Source of the DNA: an uncultured Maribacter sp.
GTDB taxonomy: Bacteria > Bacteroidota > Bacteroidia > Flavobacteriales > Flavobacteriaceae
Assembly: GCA_947498505.1 (NCBI GenBank)
Contig: CANMKG010000002.1
Span: 558,001 to 622,000 of the forward strand
Direction of reading: 5' to 3'
DNA: 64,000 nt
Every line of letters starts with the position of its first letter. Within the stretch, counting starts at the first letter, position 1. The position numbers and the translations under genes were made by a program. The notes under the pieces are model-generated. The model was not told the DNA's origin and searched no databases. It saw only the letters and a list, made by a program, of their open reading frames with translations. This document shows, one piece after another, positions 36,930-44,558 of this stretch.

Positions 36930-37139
36930 ATTTGTTAAGATTGTTGGAATTTAAAATTCCAGTTTTAGCGTTGTTAATGTTTACATGCTTGTTGGCGCGT
37001 AAATCGCTGATAAATATAGAGTTGTTGACAAGGAAAGTCAACTTATTATAAAAAATATTATAATAATTGTTTAAAATAAGCTTTTATTGAAAAAAGATGA
37101 AGGGTATTTACTAAGCAATTTTCTTAATATCGTAAATAG

Positions 37140-37565
37140 TTATTTACTAATTAGTTGAATTAACAAACCTAGTATTCCGATAACTAAACAAAGTGGGGAA
37201 AATATTTTTGAATCTGCCTTCGAAAATTCGGTTTGCTTTATTCTTTTAAAAAAACCAACATAATTAAAATCTCCAATAGCCCGTAGAATAAAAATAGAGG
37301 GTACAATCCAGTACATATAGCTTGTTACCCAGCTTGGAAGGAGAATATTTACAAGTCCAGATTTTATCAAATAAATTAGCCCAAAAGAAACTAATACTAA
37401 ACCTACCATAAGTGTTGCCAATTTAGGAGTAGATAAAGCATAGGAGTCATTATTTTTGGTAGGAATAACTTTTTTTAACCCCCACGAACCACCAAAAAGC
37501 CAGTAGAAATGAAATCCACCAAGAACCACAAAAATTAAAAATAAAGTTAGTGCAATTAAAGCCAT
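37140..37565 (-). CDS. DUF3995-like four-helix membrane protein
   Basis: A 141-residue integral membrane protein with about four TMs (residues 3-22, 48-66, 79-97, 120-138). The N-terminal FHFYWLFGGSWGLKKVIP and the loop RAIGDFNYVGFFKR match the DUF3995 pattern as I remember it. Function unknown. It is 82 bases downstream of the Crp-family regulator gene, on the same strand but in the order regulator... membrane protein. Confidence 0.8.
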   Translation of the reverse strand: MALIALTLFLIFVVLGGFHFYWLFGGSWGLKKVIPTKNNDSYALSTPKLATLMVGLVLVSFGLIYLIKSGLVNILLPSWVTSYMYWIVPSIFILRAIGDFNYVGFFKRIKQTEFSKADSKIFSPLCLVIGILGLLIQLISK

Positions 37566-37647
37566 AGGTTTCTTGGTATAGAAAATTGTTTTTTAGTTGC
37601 TACAAATTTCTACGAATACAATATAATTAGCACTTAACTTTGGGTAA

Positions 37648-38250
37648 TTAATGATTAGAAATTTGATTTCTAATTCTGCTTAAAGACTGTGGAGTTATAC
37701 CCAAATAGCTTGCAATATGTTTTAAGGCATATTTTTGAAAAAAATGGGGTTGAGTTTTTAAAAGCAATAAATATCTTTCCTTAGGAGTTAAAAATAACAT
37801 TTGCTCTGTTCTTCGCTTACTATTTAAAAAAATTTGCTCACTAATGATTCTACCAAATTTGTTCCAATAAAAAGAGGTGTCATACAGTGTTTGAAGTCCA
37901 ACTTTATCTAATAAAATTATTTCTGTTTTTTCAATAGCCTGTATCCATAATGTTGATGATTCTTGACTTATGAAACTTTCATAATCGGTAATAAACTCGT
38001 TTTCTGATTTTAGCAAAAGATTAGTTTCATTAAGTTTATCATCAACATAGTAGGATCTCACAGAACCCGATTTAATAAACGCAATAAAATTGCAAACATC
38101 TGGAGGGCAAAGCAACTGCTCATTTTCTTCAAGATTATGAAGTGATAGATGTGGCTTAATTGCTACCCAATCATTTTCTTCAATGGGTAGTACCTTGTTT
38201 AATATGTGTTTTAGTGCTTCTATTTTTTTAATTTTCAAATGCTCCTGCAT
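37648..38250 (-). CDS. Crp/Fnr-family regulator (cyclic-nucleotide-binding domain)
   Basis: A 200-residue regulator with a cNMP-binding-like jelly roll (residues 20-125; NEQLLCPPDVCNFIAFIKSG, VRSYYVDDKLNETN) and a C-terminal winged helix (FLTPKERYLLLLKTQPHFFQ; LKHIASYLGITPQSLSRIR). The phosphate-binding cassette of CAP is not evident, so the ligand may differ; this subfamily is abundant in Bacteroidota. ATG 38250 overlaps the upstream beta-helix gene by 23 bases; an internal start would need a non-Met codon. Confidence 0.88.
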   Translation of the reverse strand: MQEHLKIKKIEALKHILNKVLPIEENDWVAIKPHLSLHNLEENEQLLCPPDVCNFIAFIKSGSVRSYYVDDKLNETNLLLKSENEFITDYESFISQESSTLWIQAIEKTEIILLDKVGLQTLYDTSFYWNKFGRIISEQIFLNSKRRTEQMLFLTPKERYLLLLKTQPHFFQKYALKHIASYLGITPQSLSRIRNQISNH

Positions 38251-39274
38251 CTAAAGTCAATGCGTTTCTAGAATTTCCTACGAAGTCGGTTTGAGGAAAA
38301 TCTGTTACCCCAACCGCAGCATCAATTGCAATAGATGTTTTGGAGAGCTGTAGCTTTCGGTTTGCAAAATCAACAAACCCTATATCACCAGCGCCCACAA
38401 CATTATTATTTTGATGATATGACAAGTTTGAATATACATATGTTGAACCTCCATCAGTCCTAATGGCTATATTTCCATAAATGTCAAGGTTAACTTTTGT
38501 TAAAGCATCATTAATTCCAACAGGAGATTTATTATTGGTAATGATTGTATTAAACCTAATAATCACTTGTCCAATATGATTAGAAACGTTACCATTACTA
38601 GCTAAGTTAATCCCGCGTTTTCCATTATCATAAATAACATTGTTTTCGATTAACAATTGTTCAGATTCTCCAGGGTGATCAGAGAAGTAACTAATTCCAT
38701 GGTCGGTAGCTCCATAAAGTAGGTTTTTAGAAATCTCTCCAAAGGTTCTTATACTAATGCAATTACCATCATCATTAGTGATGTTGTAAATTGTGTTTTC
38801 AGTGATGACAACATTAACCCCTTGAAAATAAATACCGTGATGCGGAGCTCCAAATTGGCTAGATGTATTATTGGTTGCAACGTTGTAAATGGTATTTCCT
38901 TTAATTATAGTATTTATATGGTTTTCAGGAGCTAGTATTCCATTTTCTTGAATATCATAAATTTGGTTATCAATTATTTTAACCCCATTGGATGAGCCAC
39001 TATTTCGAAATCGTATAGCGTCTTTAGAGATATTTTTAAATGTGCAGTTTTCTATACTTAAATTGTCTACATTTCTAATTTGTAATCCGTCGCCTTTGAT
39101 ATTTTCAAAAATGCAATTTCGGATGATGGTATTGTCATTAGTGTGGCCATCAATTAAAAATGTTGAATTAAAAGTTTGATTTTCTATAACTTTTTGTTCA
39201 TTGGTATTAATTATGTCTTCTTTTTTACAAGCAAAAACGCTGATGACAATAATTAGTTTCCACAGTATTTTCAT
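38228..39274 (-). CDS. Right-handed beta-helix repeat lipoprotein
   Basis: A 348-residue lipoprotein (signal MKILWKLIIVISVFACKKED, lipobox Cys16). The body consists of parallel beta-helix (PbH1) coils: repeated N-x-I/V-x-x-N-x-I-Y-x motifs such as NLSIENCTFKNIS, VKIIDNQIYDIQENGI, TIIKGNTIYNVA and VVITENTIYNITND. Such folds are found in polysaccharide lyases and glycosidases (PL6, GH28-like), but no catalytic residues can be assigned. The C-terminus AFEN is a common end of these lipoproteins. It precedes the Crp-family gene with a 23-base overlap. Confidence 0.85.
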   Translation of the reverse strand: MKILWKLIIVISVFACKKEDIINTNEQKVIENQTFNSTFLIDGHTNDNTIIRNCIFENIKGDGLQIRNVDNLSIENCTFKNISKDAIRFRNSGSSNGVKIIDNQIYDIQENGILAPENHINTIIKGNTIYNVATNNTSSQFGAPHHGIYFQGVNVVITENTIYNITNDDGNCISIRTFGEISKNLLYGATDHGISYFSDHPGESEQLLIENNVIYDNGKRGINLASNGNVSNHIGQVIIRFNTIITNNKSPVGINDALTKVNLDIYGNIAIRTDGGSTYVYSNLSYHQNNNVVGAGDIGFVDFANRKLQLSKTSIAIDAAVGVTDFPQTDFVGNSRNALTLDAGAFEN

Positions 39275-39406
39275 GTACTTTAATATTGTTTTGGGGCTTA
39301 GCAGGTTTATATGAAACTAGGTGTTTGTAAATATACAATTACAATTATGAAAGTTTTTTAGGCAATACAAATATAATTCTGGATTGCTCTTTTTTTGTAG
39401 TAAAAT

Positions 39407-40081
39407 TTATTTCCAAGTTAGGATATCTTTTATATTTCTTCTTGATTTAGTATGAGTTGATTCTTCTTTTCTATAACCAAAAGCTACCATAAAAGACAGT
39501 CCATAATTTTTGGTGTCAATATCAAACTTTTCGCGCAATACTATTTCTGTTTTTTTCTGATGAAATCCTTCAATTGGGCAGCTATCAATTCCTATTAACG
39601 CAGCTGATGTCATCATATTGGCTAATGCAATATATGTTTGTTTTGAGGCCCAATCAAAAAGTTTTTCATCGGTATCTAACTCAAAATCGCTTTCTTGAAA
39701 TTCTCGGTAAAATTTAGAATAAGTTTCAATTACCTCATCTGGGAATTTTTTTACTTCTTTCATCATATGCATGATATAATCTGAATTCCATTTGGTCATG
39801 GGCGCTTTCATACTTAAACCTAAAATAAAATGACTAGCAGTGTCCAATTTTAAGGGAGCTCCCCAAGCTACGGGTTTTAATAATTCACGTAGTTCTTGAT
39901 TCTGAATCACAATAAAATGCCAAGGCTCAAATCCAAATGAACTTGGCGATAGATTAGCCGTTTTTAGAATAAAATTTATATCATCATTTGATAATTTTTT
40001 AGTTGAATCAAATTCTTTTGTTGCGTGTCTAAATTCAAACGCACTGATAACATCTTTTTTTGAAATATTTGGTGTACCCAT
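39407..40081 (-). CDS. NAD(P)H-dependent nitroreductase-family oxidoreductase
   Basis: FMN-dependent flavoprotein of the NfsB/Frp type. The 224-residue product has the FMN-binding N-terminus AFEFRHATKEFDSTKKL, the LSPSSFGFEPWHFIVIQNQE loop, and a C-terminal GIDSCPIEGFHQKKTE with FMVAFGYRKEE. Its substrate may be quinones, nitroaromatics or reactive aldehydes. It is divergent from an HxlR regulator with overlapping promoters, the usual arrangement for electrophile-induced reductases. Confidence 0.93.
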   Translation of the reverse strand: MGTPNISKKDVISAFEFRHATKEFDSTKKLSNDDINFILKTANLSPSSFGFEPWHFIVIQNQELRELLKPVAWGAPLKLDTASHFILGLSMKAPMTKWNSDYIMHMMKEVKKFPDEVIETYSKFYREFQESDFELDTDEKLFDWASKQTYIALANMMTSAALIGIDSCPIEGFHQKKTEIVLREKFDIDTKNYGLSFMVAFGYRKEESTHTKSRRNIKDILTWK

Positions 40082-40117
40082 ATTGTATTTAATTTATTAC
40101 TATATTTTTTATAGTTA

Positions 40118-40148
40118 CAAAACTAAATATAGTTTGTTATTTTTGCAA
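40118..40148. promoter_or_regulatory. Overlapping divergent promoters with palindromic operator
   Basis: On the minus strand TTG (40148-40146), 20 bases, TAGTTTTG (40125-40118) points to the nitroreductase gene; on the plus strand TATTTTTG (40138-40145) points to hxlR. The palindrome AAACTA-AATA-TAGTTT (40120-40135) overlaps the minus -7 box and abuts the plus one. HxlR-type repressors bind such dyads; assignment is inference. Confidence 0.6.
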
Positions 40149-40177
40149 TAACGGTCAAAAAGGATAGTTTAATTTTT

Positions 40178-40522
40178 ATGAGAATTATGCATAAGTTTAA
40201 TGGAAAAGAATACCCGTGTTGCACAAGTTTAACTATGGGAATAATAGGTGGCAAATGGAAGACTGTAATCTTGTTTCATTTGATAGAGAGAAAATTGCGT
40301 TACAATGAATTAAGAAAAGAAATGCCAACGGTTACTGAAAGAACTTTAAGTTTACAGTTAAAAACCTTAGAGGAAGATGGCGTAATAAAAAGAAAGGTTT
40401 ATAGTACCAAAGCACCCTTAAAAGTTGAATATTCACTGACTGATTTTGGGAAAACATTAATTCCATTAATTCAGTCTATTGCCGAGTGGGGAGTTTTTGC
40501 ACTTGAAAATCAATCAAAATAG
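40178..40522 (+). CDS. HxlR-family transcriptional regulator
   Basis: A 114-residue winged-helix regulator. The N-terminus YPCCTSLTMGIIGGKWKTVI has the redox-sensitive Cys position typical of HxlR/YodB/HypR, followed by RYNELRKEMPTVTERTLSLQ and YSLTDFGKTLIPLIQSIAEW. Two adjacent Cys are present. It is divergent from the nitroreductase gene, which it likely represses until thiol oxidation or alkylation. Met 4 is an alternative start. Confidence 0.93.
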   Translation: MRIMHKFNGKEYPCCTSLTMGIIGGKWKTVILFHLIERKLRYNELRKEMPTVTERTLSLQLKTLEEDGVIKRKVYSTKAPLKVEYSLTDFGKTLIPLIQSIAEWGVFALENQSK

Positions 40523-40588
40523 TTTTACAGTTTGTTACCAAACATTTATGAGGTTTTGTTATTCAGCTAGATAGTAAAGTCAGGAGAA

Positions 40589-41743
40589 CTAAGGTTTTTC
40601 TTCGGAGTCACCTTGGTTACCAGTGCCTATTTTTTCTTCCAGTTTATTAATAATTTTATTTTTAGAATACCCCATCCATTTATCAATAATTATCCCACTT
40701 GGGTTTATCAATACAAAAGTTGGAACGCCTTGAATTCCGTATTTAATAGATGTTTCGCTGTATGTTCCTTTTCCATCCCAAATGCTATTCCAGGTTACTT
40801 TATCTCTTTCTAACGATTTTAACCAAACCTCCTTTTTAGGATCTTGAGTTACGCTTACTATAGCTAAAGAATCAGAATATTTATTGTTAATTTCAACCAA
40901 TTCGTCTGCTGCTTGAATACAAGGTCCACAATAGGCGGCTGTAAAGTCTAATAGTGTATATTCTCCTCTTATATTTGAAAGTTTTACATGTTCTCCTTTC
41001 TGATTTAACCCTTCAAAATCATGATACTTATCACCAATTTGTGCTATTTTTTCTCTTAAAAATACTTCAATTACTTTAGCATATTTGCTCTCTTTAATTT
41101 CAGGAGTGTAGTTATCATATATTTTTTGAACAGTGTCTTTAGGCAATTCATTCTTTAAATAAATTAGGTCCACGACACTTGCGTAAGTATTTGGATGCGA
41201 TTTAACATAGTCTTTTCTTATAATTTGGGAAATACTATCCAATTTTCTAATTTTTTTCCATATTTCACCTCCAATTTCCTGTTGTTTTTCCGGAGTAAGT
41301 TTCATAATAACTTGTACCAGAGAATCCCTTTTAATATTTTGTTTTTTTGTTAAACTCTGAGCGTAGTTAAAATCTTCTTGAGTTTTTGAACCTTTAATAT
41401 CTACATTCCAAGGAAAATCAGATATATCACCTTGAACACTTATATCTTCATTTCCAATAAGTAGATTCGTGTAGATGAATTTTTTATCTACCATTGCATT
41501 TAACCAAATTTGTTCTGGTGGGGATGATAACTCTCCCTCAAATTTGAAACTATTATTTTCCACCGTTGTGCTATCAAAAACAGCATCAGTTGCCAAGTTT
41601 CGTAAATAAAATTTAGTTCCATTTGGAAACCCACTAACTTGTCCTGAAATTGTAAATTTTTCTACTTGCTTTTCTTTTTCGCCACAAGAGATAACGAAAA
41701 TTAAAATACAGATGGATAAAATTAATTTATAGATTGTTTTCAT
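40589..41743 (-). CDS. TlpA-type thioredoxin lipoprotein with DUF4369 domain
   Basis: A 384-residue lipoprotein (lipobox FVISC, Cys20) facing the periplasm. Residues about 28-130 form a DUF4369-like beta domain (FTISGQVSGFPNGTKFYLRN), then a helical linker, then a C-terminal thioredoxin domain with the active site AAYCGPC, the cis-Pro segment IQGVPTFVLINPSG and a WMGYSK end. CGPC predicts a thiol-disulfide oxidoreductase or reductant delivery role. One copy of a 52-base repeat lies about 95 bases upstream. Confidence 0.9.
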   Translation of the reverse strand: MKTIYKLILSICILIFVISCGEKEKQVEKFTISGQVSGFPNGTKFYLRNLATDAVFDSTTVENNSFKFEGELSSPPEQIWLNAMVDKKFIYTNLLIGNEDISVQGDISDFPWNVDIKGSKTQEDFNYAQSLTKKQNIKRDSLVQVIMKLTPEKQQEIGGEIWKKIRKLDSISQIIRKDYVKSHPNTYASVVDLIYLKNELPKDTVQKIYDNYTPEIKESKYAKVIEVFLREKIAQIGDKYHDFEGLNQKGEHVKLSNIRGEYTLLDFTAAYCGPCIQAADELVEINNKYSDSLAIVSVTQDPKKEVWLKSLERDKVTWNSIWDGKGTYSETSIKYGIQGVPTFVLINPSGIIIDKWMGYSKNKIINKLEEKIGTGNQGDSEEKP

Positions 41744-41837
41744 TTTCTAATTATTGTTAATGTGTTGTTTTACTAGCCTGGAGTAAGACTGCTTACAATA
41801 ATGGTATATCATTACCTTGATATACTAGACATTTCTA

Positions 41838-41889
41838 TAAATATACAATTCTTAATAAAATTCAACCAATAGTTGTAAGACAAAATGTA
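41838..41889 (-). repeat. 52-base upstream element, copy A
   Basis: Shares 44 of 52 positions with 44414-44465. Read on the minus strand it ends in TTGTATATTTA, a near match to a -7 box, and lies upstream of the TlpA-type lipoprotein gene. Shared blocks include TAAATATACAATTCT and TTGTAAGACA (plus strand). Confidence 0.7.
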
Positions 41890-42012
41890 TTGAATGGCAA
41901 TTAGGTTGTGGAGTTGAAAGCACTAAAATTTTTAATAGAAGTATTATTACCTGCGTTTTTATATTGTAAAGTAAATATTGTATTAAGTCTATGGTTCATT
42001 CCATGAAATGTT

Positions 42013-43200
42013 TTATTCAAGAAAGAAGTCAAAGGTATTAGAATGCCAAATCTCACCATTGATATCAACTCCGCTAAATTGAATTTGGTAGTTTCCAGTT
42101 TGATAAACGTCTCTATTTAAAGAGAATTGGATTGAATTAACCAAATGTTCCATGCTAGCAGTTGGATCAAAAAGGGTTCCATTAGAATTGTATTGTTCTG
42201 AGTTACAAAGCCAGTCTATACCATTTTGAGATACAGATGCTAAGGAATCATAATCAAGAATACTCAATTGTTCACTGTTTGTAGATTCGTTTCTTTTAAA
42301 CGAAATGGAGATTTGTTCATATAGAATGTTTTGAGTCTCACTTAATAAGGAACCTCTTTGTTTTCCAAACCCTCCGTGAATACTAAATTTAATTTTAGGT
42401 ATACCTTCGCAAGTATACTCTTGTAAAAACGGTTTATGCAGTAGTACTCTATCTATAAACGGGGTTTTATTGTAAATGGTAAAGTGCTTATCATTTTTTA
42501 TTATAAACTTGGAATTATTTTCTAGAACAGATTCGGTTACCTCTATATAATAATCGCCACTGAAAAGACCTATACTAAATTCTTTTCTAATTACATGTTC
42601 AGAATCGTTTTCAAAAAAGTGTTGTGTGTTTTTGGGAAGTGTTATTTTAAATGCCCCAAAATTGAAAGGTTCAATTTTTTCTAGTTCTAAACTATCTTGG
42701 CCAACCTTTAGATACCCTCTTAACTCTGGAGCTTCTGTATAATTAAAAGAAACTGATTGATTCGAAATGGAATACACTCTATTCTCATAATCTAATACTC
42801 TTCCAACCAGTAGCGTGGATTCAAAGCCTAAAGTTGTGAAAGTCATCTCTTCAGATGTTTTTTGTTTCCCTCCTATTTCGATTATGGCTTTAATTAAATA
42901 TTTTTTACCAGGTTTTAATCCCGTTATAATACCTTCATTAGCCTCAGTATAGTTGTCGTCACCTTTAAGTTTATATGAGACTTTTTTGAGAACTTCGGTT
43001 GTATTCGGTCCTGAAAATTGGTAATTAATATTGGTGTTTACTTTGGTAGTTCCTAAATTATAAAGATCTAATACTATATTGGAGATATCGCTTAGGTAAA
43101 CCGATTGATCTTCTTTATCTTCTTTACTGCAAGAAAAAAGAATTAAAGATAATAGTAAAATTTTTATTGAAATTAAAGCGTTTATTTTAATTAGTTTCAT
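42013..43200 (-). CDS. Lipoprotein with FN3/Ig-like N-terminal domain, unknown
   Basis: A 395-residue lipoprotein (signal ISIKILLLSLILFSCSKED, Cys24). Residues about 40-130 look like one fibronectin-type-III/Ig-like domain (KKVSYKLKGDDNYTEANEGI, then GLKPGKKYLIKAII and EEMTFTTLG, the classic FN3 end). The remainder is beta-rich with no recognised motif and ends TFDFFLE. Probably an outer-membrane anchored binding protein. It has no partner gene nearby other than two further exported proteins. Confidence 0.7.
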   Translation of the reverse strand: MKLIKINALISIKILLLSLILFSCSKEDKEDQSVYLSDISNIVLDLYNLGTTKVNTNINYQFSGPNTTEVLKKVSYKLKGDDNYTEANEGIITGLKPGKKYLIKAIIEIGGKQKTSEEMTFTTLGFESTLLVGRVLDYENRVYSISNQSVSFNYTEAPELRGYLKVGQDSLELEKIEPFNFGAFKITLPKNTQHFFENDSEHVIRKEFSIGLFSGDYYIEVTESVLENNSKFIIKNDKHFTIYNKTPFIDRVLLHKPFLQEYTCEGIPKIKFSIHGGFGKQRGSLLSETQNILYEQISISFKRNESTNSEQLSILDYDSLASVSQNGIDWLCNSEQYNSNGTLFDPTASMEHLVNSIQFSLNRDVYQTGNYQIQFSGVDINGEIWHSNTFDFFLE

Positions 43201-43340
43201 GTTAGATTGTTACAGTTTAGAAGTTTAACGCTCTAATTTCATGGAAATTGCTTTGAAAATTTTTACTAACGGAGCTGTATATGAACATGTAGCGGTTTTT
43301 GTTCACTAACTTTTCGGTTTGGAGCTGACCTTTTTCCTAT

Positions 43341-43368
43341 TTTGTGTTTAAAACAAAATAAACACAAA
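43341..43368. repeat. AT-rich inverted repeat downstream of 43404 gene
   Basis: TTTGTGTTTA (43341-43350) pairs with TAAACACAAA (43359-43368) around an 8-base A-rich loop. No clear T run follows on the minus strand, so it is at best a weak terminator for the gene ending at 43404. Confidence 0.4.
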
Positions 43369-43403
43369 CCTTTTGTTTTAGCTATATTTTATAGCCTAGA
43401 TTG

Positions 43404-44291
43404 CTATTTTTCTGGTATTTTCATTACCACTTCAAGTAGTGGAGTAAGACCATTGGTGGTTATATTGTCATTGTTCCAAAAACTCAAGACACAACTCACA
43501 TAATTATTTCTAATTTTTTCAGAAACGTAATAAATTGTCAAATTATCACCTCCAGCAATTGCTGAAACAACACCATTAAAGTCATAGGTAACCTTCTTAG
43601 CTTTTGTAGGTACTTCCTCGAATAATATTTCCACATCCTCTTCATTAATTACTTTTCCTCCTTTTTTTATTTTGATAAGGTCTAATTGATGTTGATTGGA
43701 TTTGTCTGCACTTTCTTTAGTTTTATGAATAGACCAATTCATTTGTCCATTATATGGGCATTGAATATTATTGATGTTAGCCCAATAACAATTTCCCTTT
43801 AATTCTAATTCCCTGCCAATAAAATCAATTTTATCGGTTTCAGTGGAGACAAAGCAGGTTTCAGGAATTTGGTTATTAACTACTAACGGAATTATTTGAT
43901 GCTCTAAATCATTAGTATCGGAATTACAACTTCCAAACCAAAATACGCTTACTGAATTAACTGAGTTTTCAATGAAATAATAAACATCATATTGTGTTGT
44001 AGTTTCTGAAATTTTATCAATCTTGGTTACTTTAAAGTTTTTATAACTAATTATTGAGTCTTTGACTTTAGGATTATTTTTTTTAATTGAATATTTCCGA
44101 TAGATTTTTTTTAAATTTTTTTCAGAAAAGTTTTCATTGAAAATTTGATAAGATATCTGAACACCATCAATATCGTAAAAAGTTAATCCATTATTTTCTA
44201 TTGCTTTTAATCGGTTAAATATGCTATCATTTTGAGCGTAACTTGTTAGAGTTATAAATAGTAATAGTACAAGTGTAATATTTTTTTTCAT
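43404..44291 (-). CDS. Exported protein of unknown function
   Basis: A 295-residue protein starting at ATG 44291 with a clean signal peptide (MKKNITLVLLLFITLTSYAQ); an upstream ATG at 44339 would add 16 residues before it and is less likely. The mature part is Lys/Asn/Ser-rich with predicted beta strands, four Cys that could form disulfides (FGSCNSD, CFVSTE, NCYW, IQCPYNG) and the end LEVVMKIPEK. I do not recognise the family. Copy B of the 52-base repeat lies 123 bases upstream. Confidence 0.65.
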   Translation of the reverse strand: MKKNITLVLLLFITLTSYAQNDSIFNRLKAIENNGLTFYDIDGVQISYQIFNENFSEKNLKKIYRKYSIKKNNPKVKDSIISYKNFKVTKIDKISETTTQYDVYYFIENSVNSVSVFWFGSCNSDTNDLEHQIIPLVVNNQIPETCFVSTETDKIDFIGRELELKGNCYWANINNIQCPYNGQMNWSIHKTKESADKSNQHQLDLIKIKKGGKVINEEDVEILFEEVPTKAKKVTYDFNGVVSAIAGGDNLTIYYVSEKIRNNYVSCVLSFWNNDNITTNGLTPLLEVVMKIPEK

Positions 44292-44413
44292 AATAGTAGT
44301 TAATGTACAGTATGTTTGCTTTTGAAAGGAAGGATACAAATTCTTATTTTTTTAGTCATTTATTAATTGAACATAGTGATTATATATAATTACCTAAACA
44401 ACTATGTTTTTGC

Positions 44414-44465
44414 TAAATATACAATTCTGGGTAAAATTCCACTAATATTTGTAAGACAGATTGTA
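44414..44465 (-). repeat. 52-base upstream element, copy B
   Basis: Second copy of the element at 41838-41889 (44 of 52 identical), in the same orientation and upstream of another minus-strand exported-protein gene. On the minus strand its end TTGTATATTTA would be a -7 box. Confidence 0.7.
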
Positions 44466-44528
44466 GAAAATAGTCATAGGTGGTAAATAGCATCTTATTT
44501 AATAGCGTAGTAAAGCAGAAATTTTGTG

Positions 44529-44536
44529 TAATTTTG
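44529..44536 (+). promoter_or_regulatory. -7 promoter box of argS
   Basis: TAATTTTG matches TAnnTTTG exactly, 22 bases before ATG 44559. No clear TTG lies at the right distance upstream. Confidence 0.5.
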
Positions 44537-44558
44537 CAGGCTTAAAACCCTATTGGTA

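Noticed and set aside
36841-37041. 66-codon minus-strand frame between map and the DUF3995 gene
   Set aside because: Asn/Ser-rich, no signal or motif; a different frame in the same place (36822-36929) has a signal peptide and is preferred.
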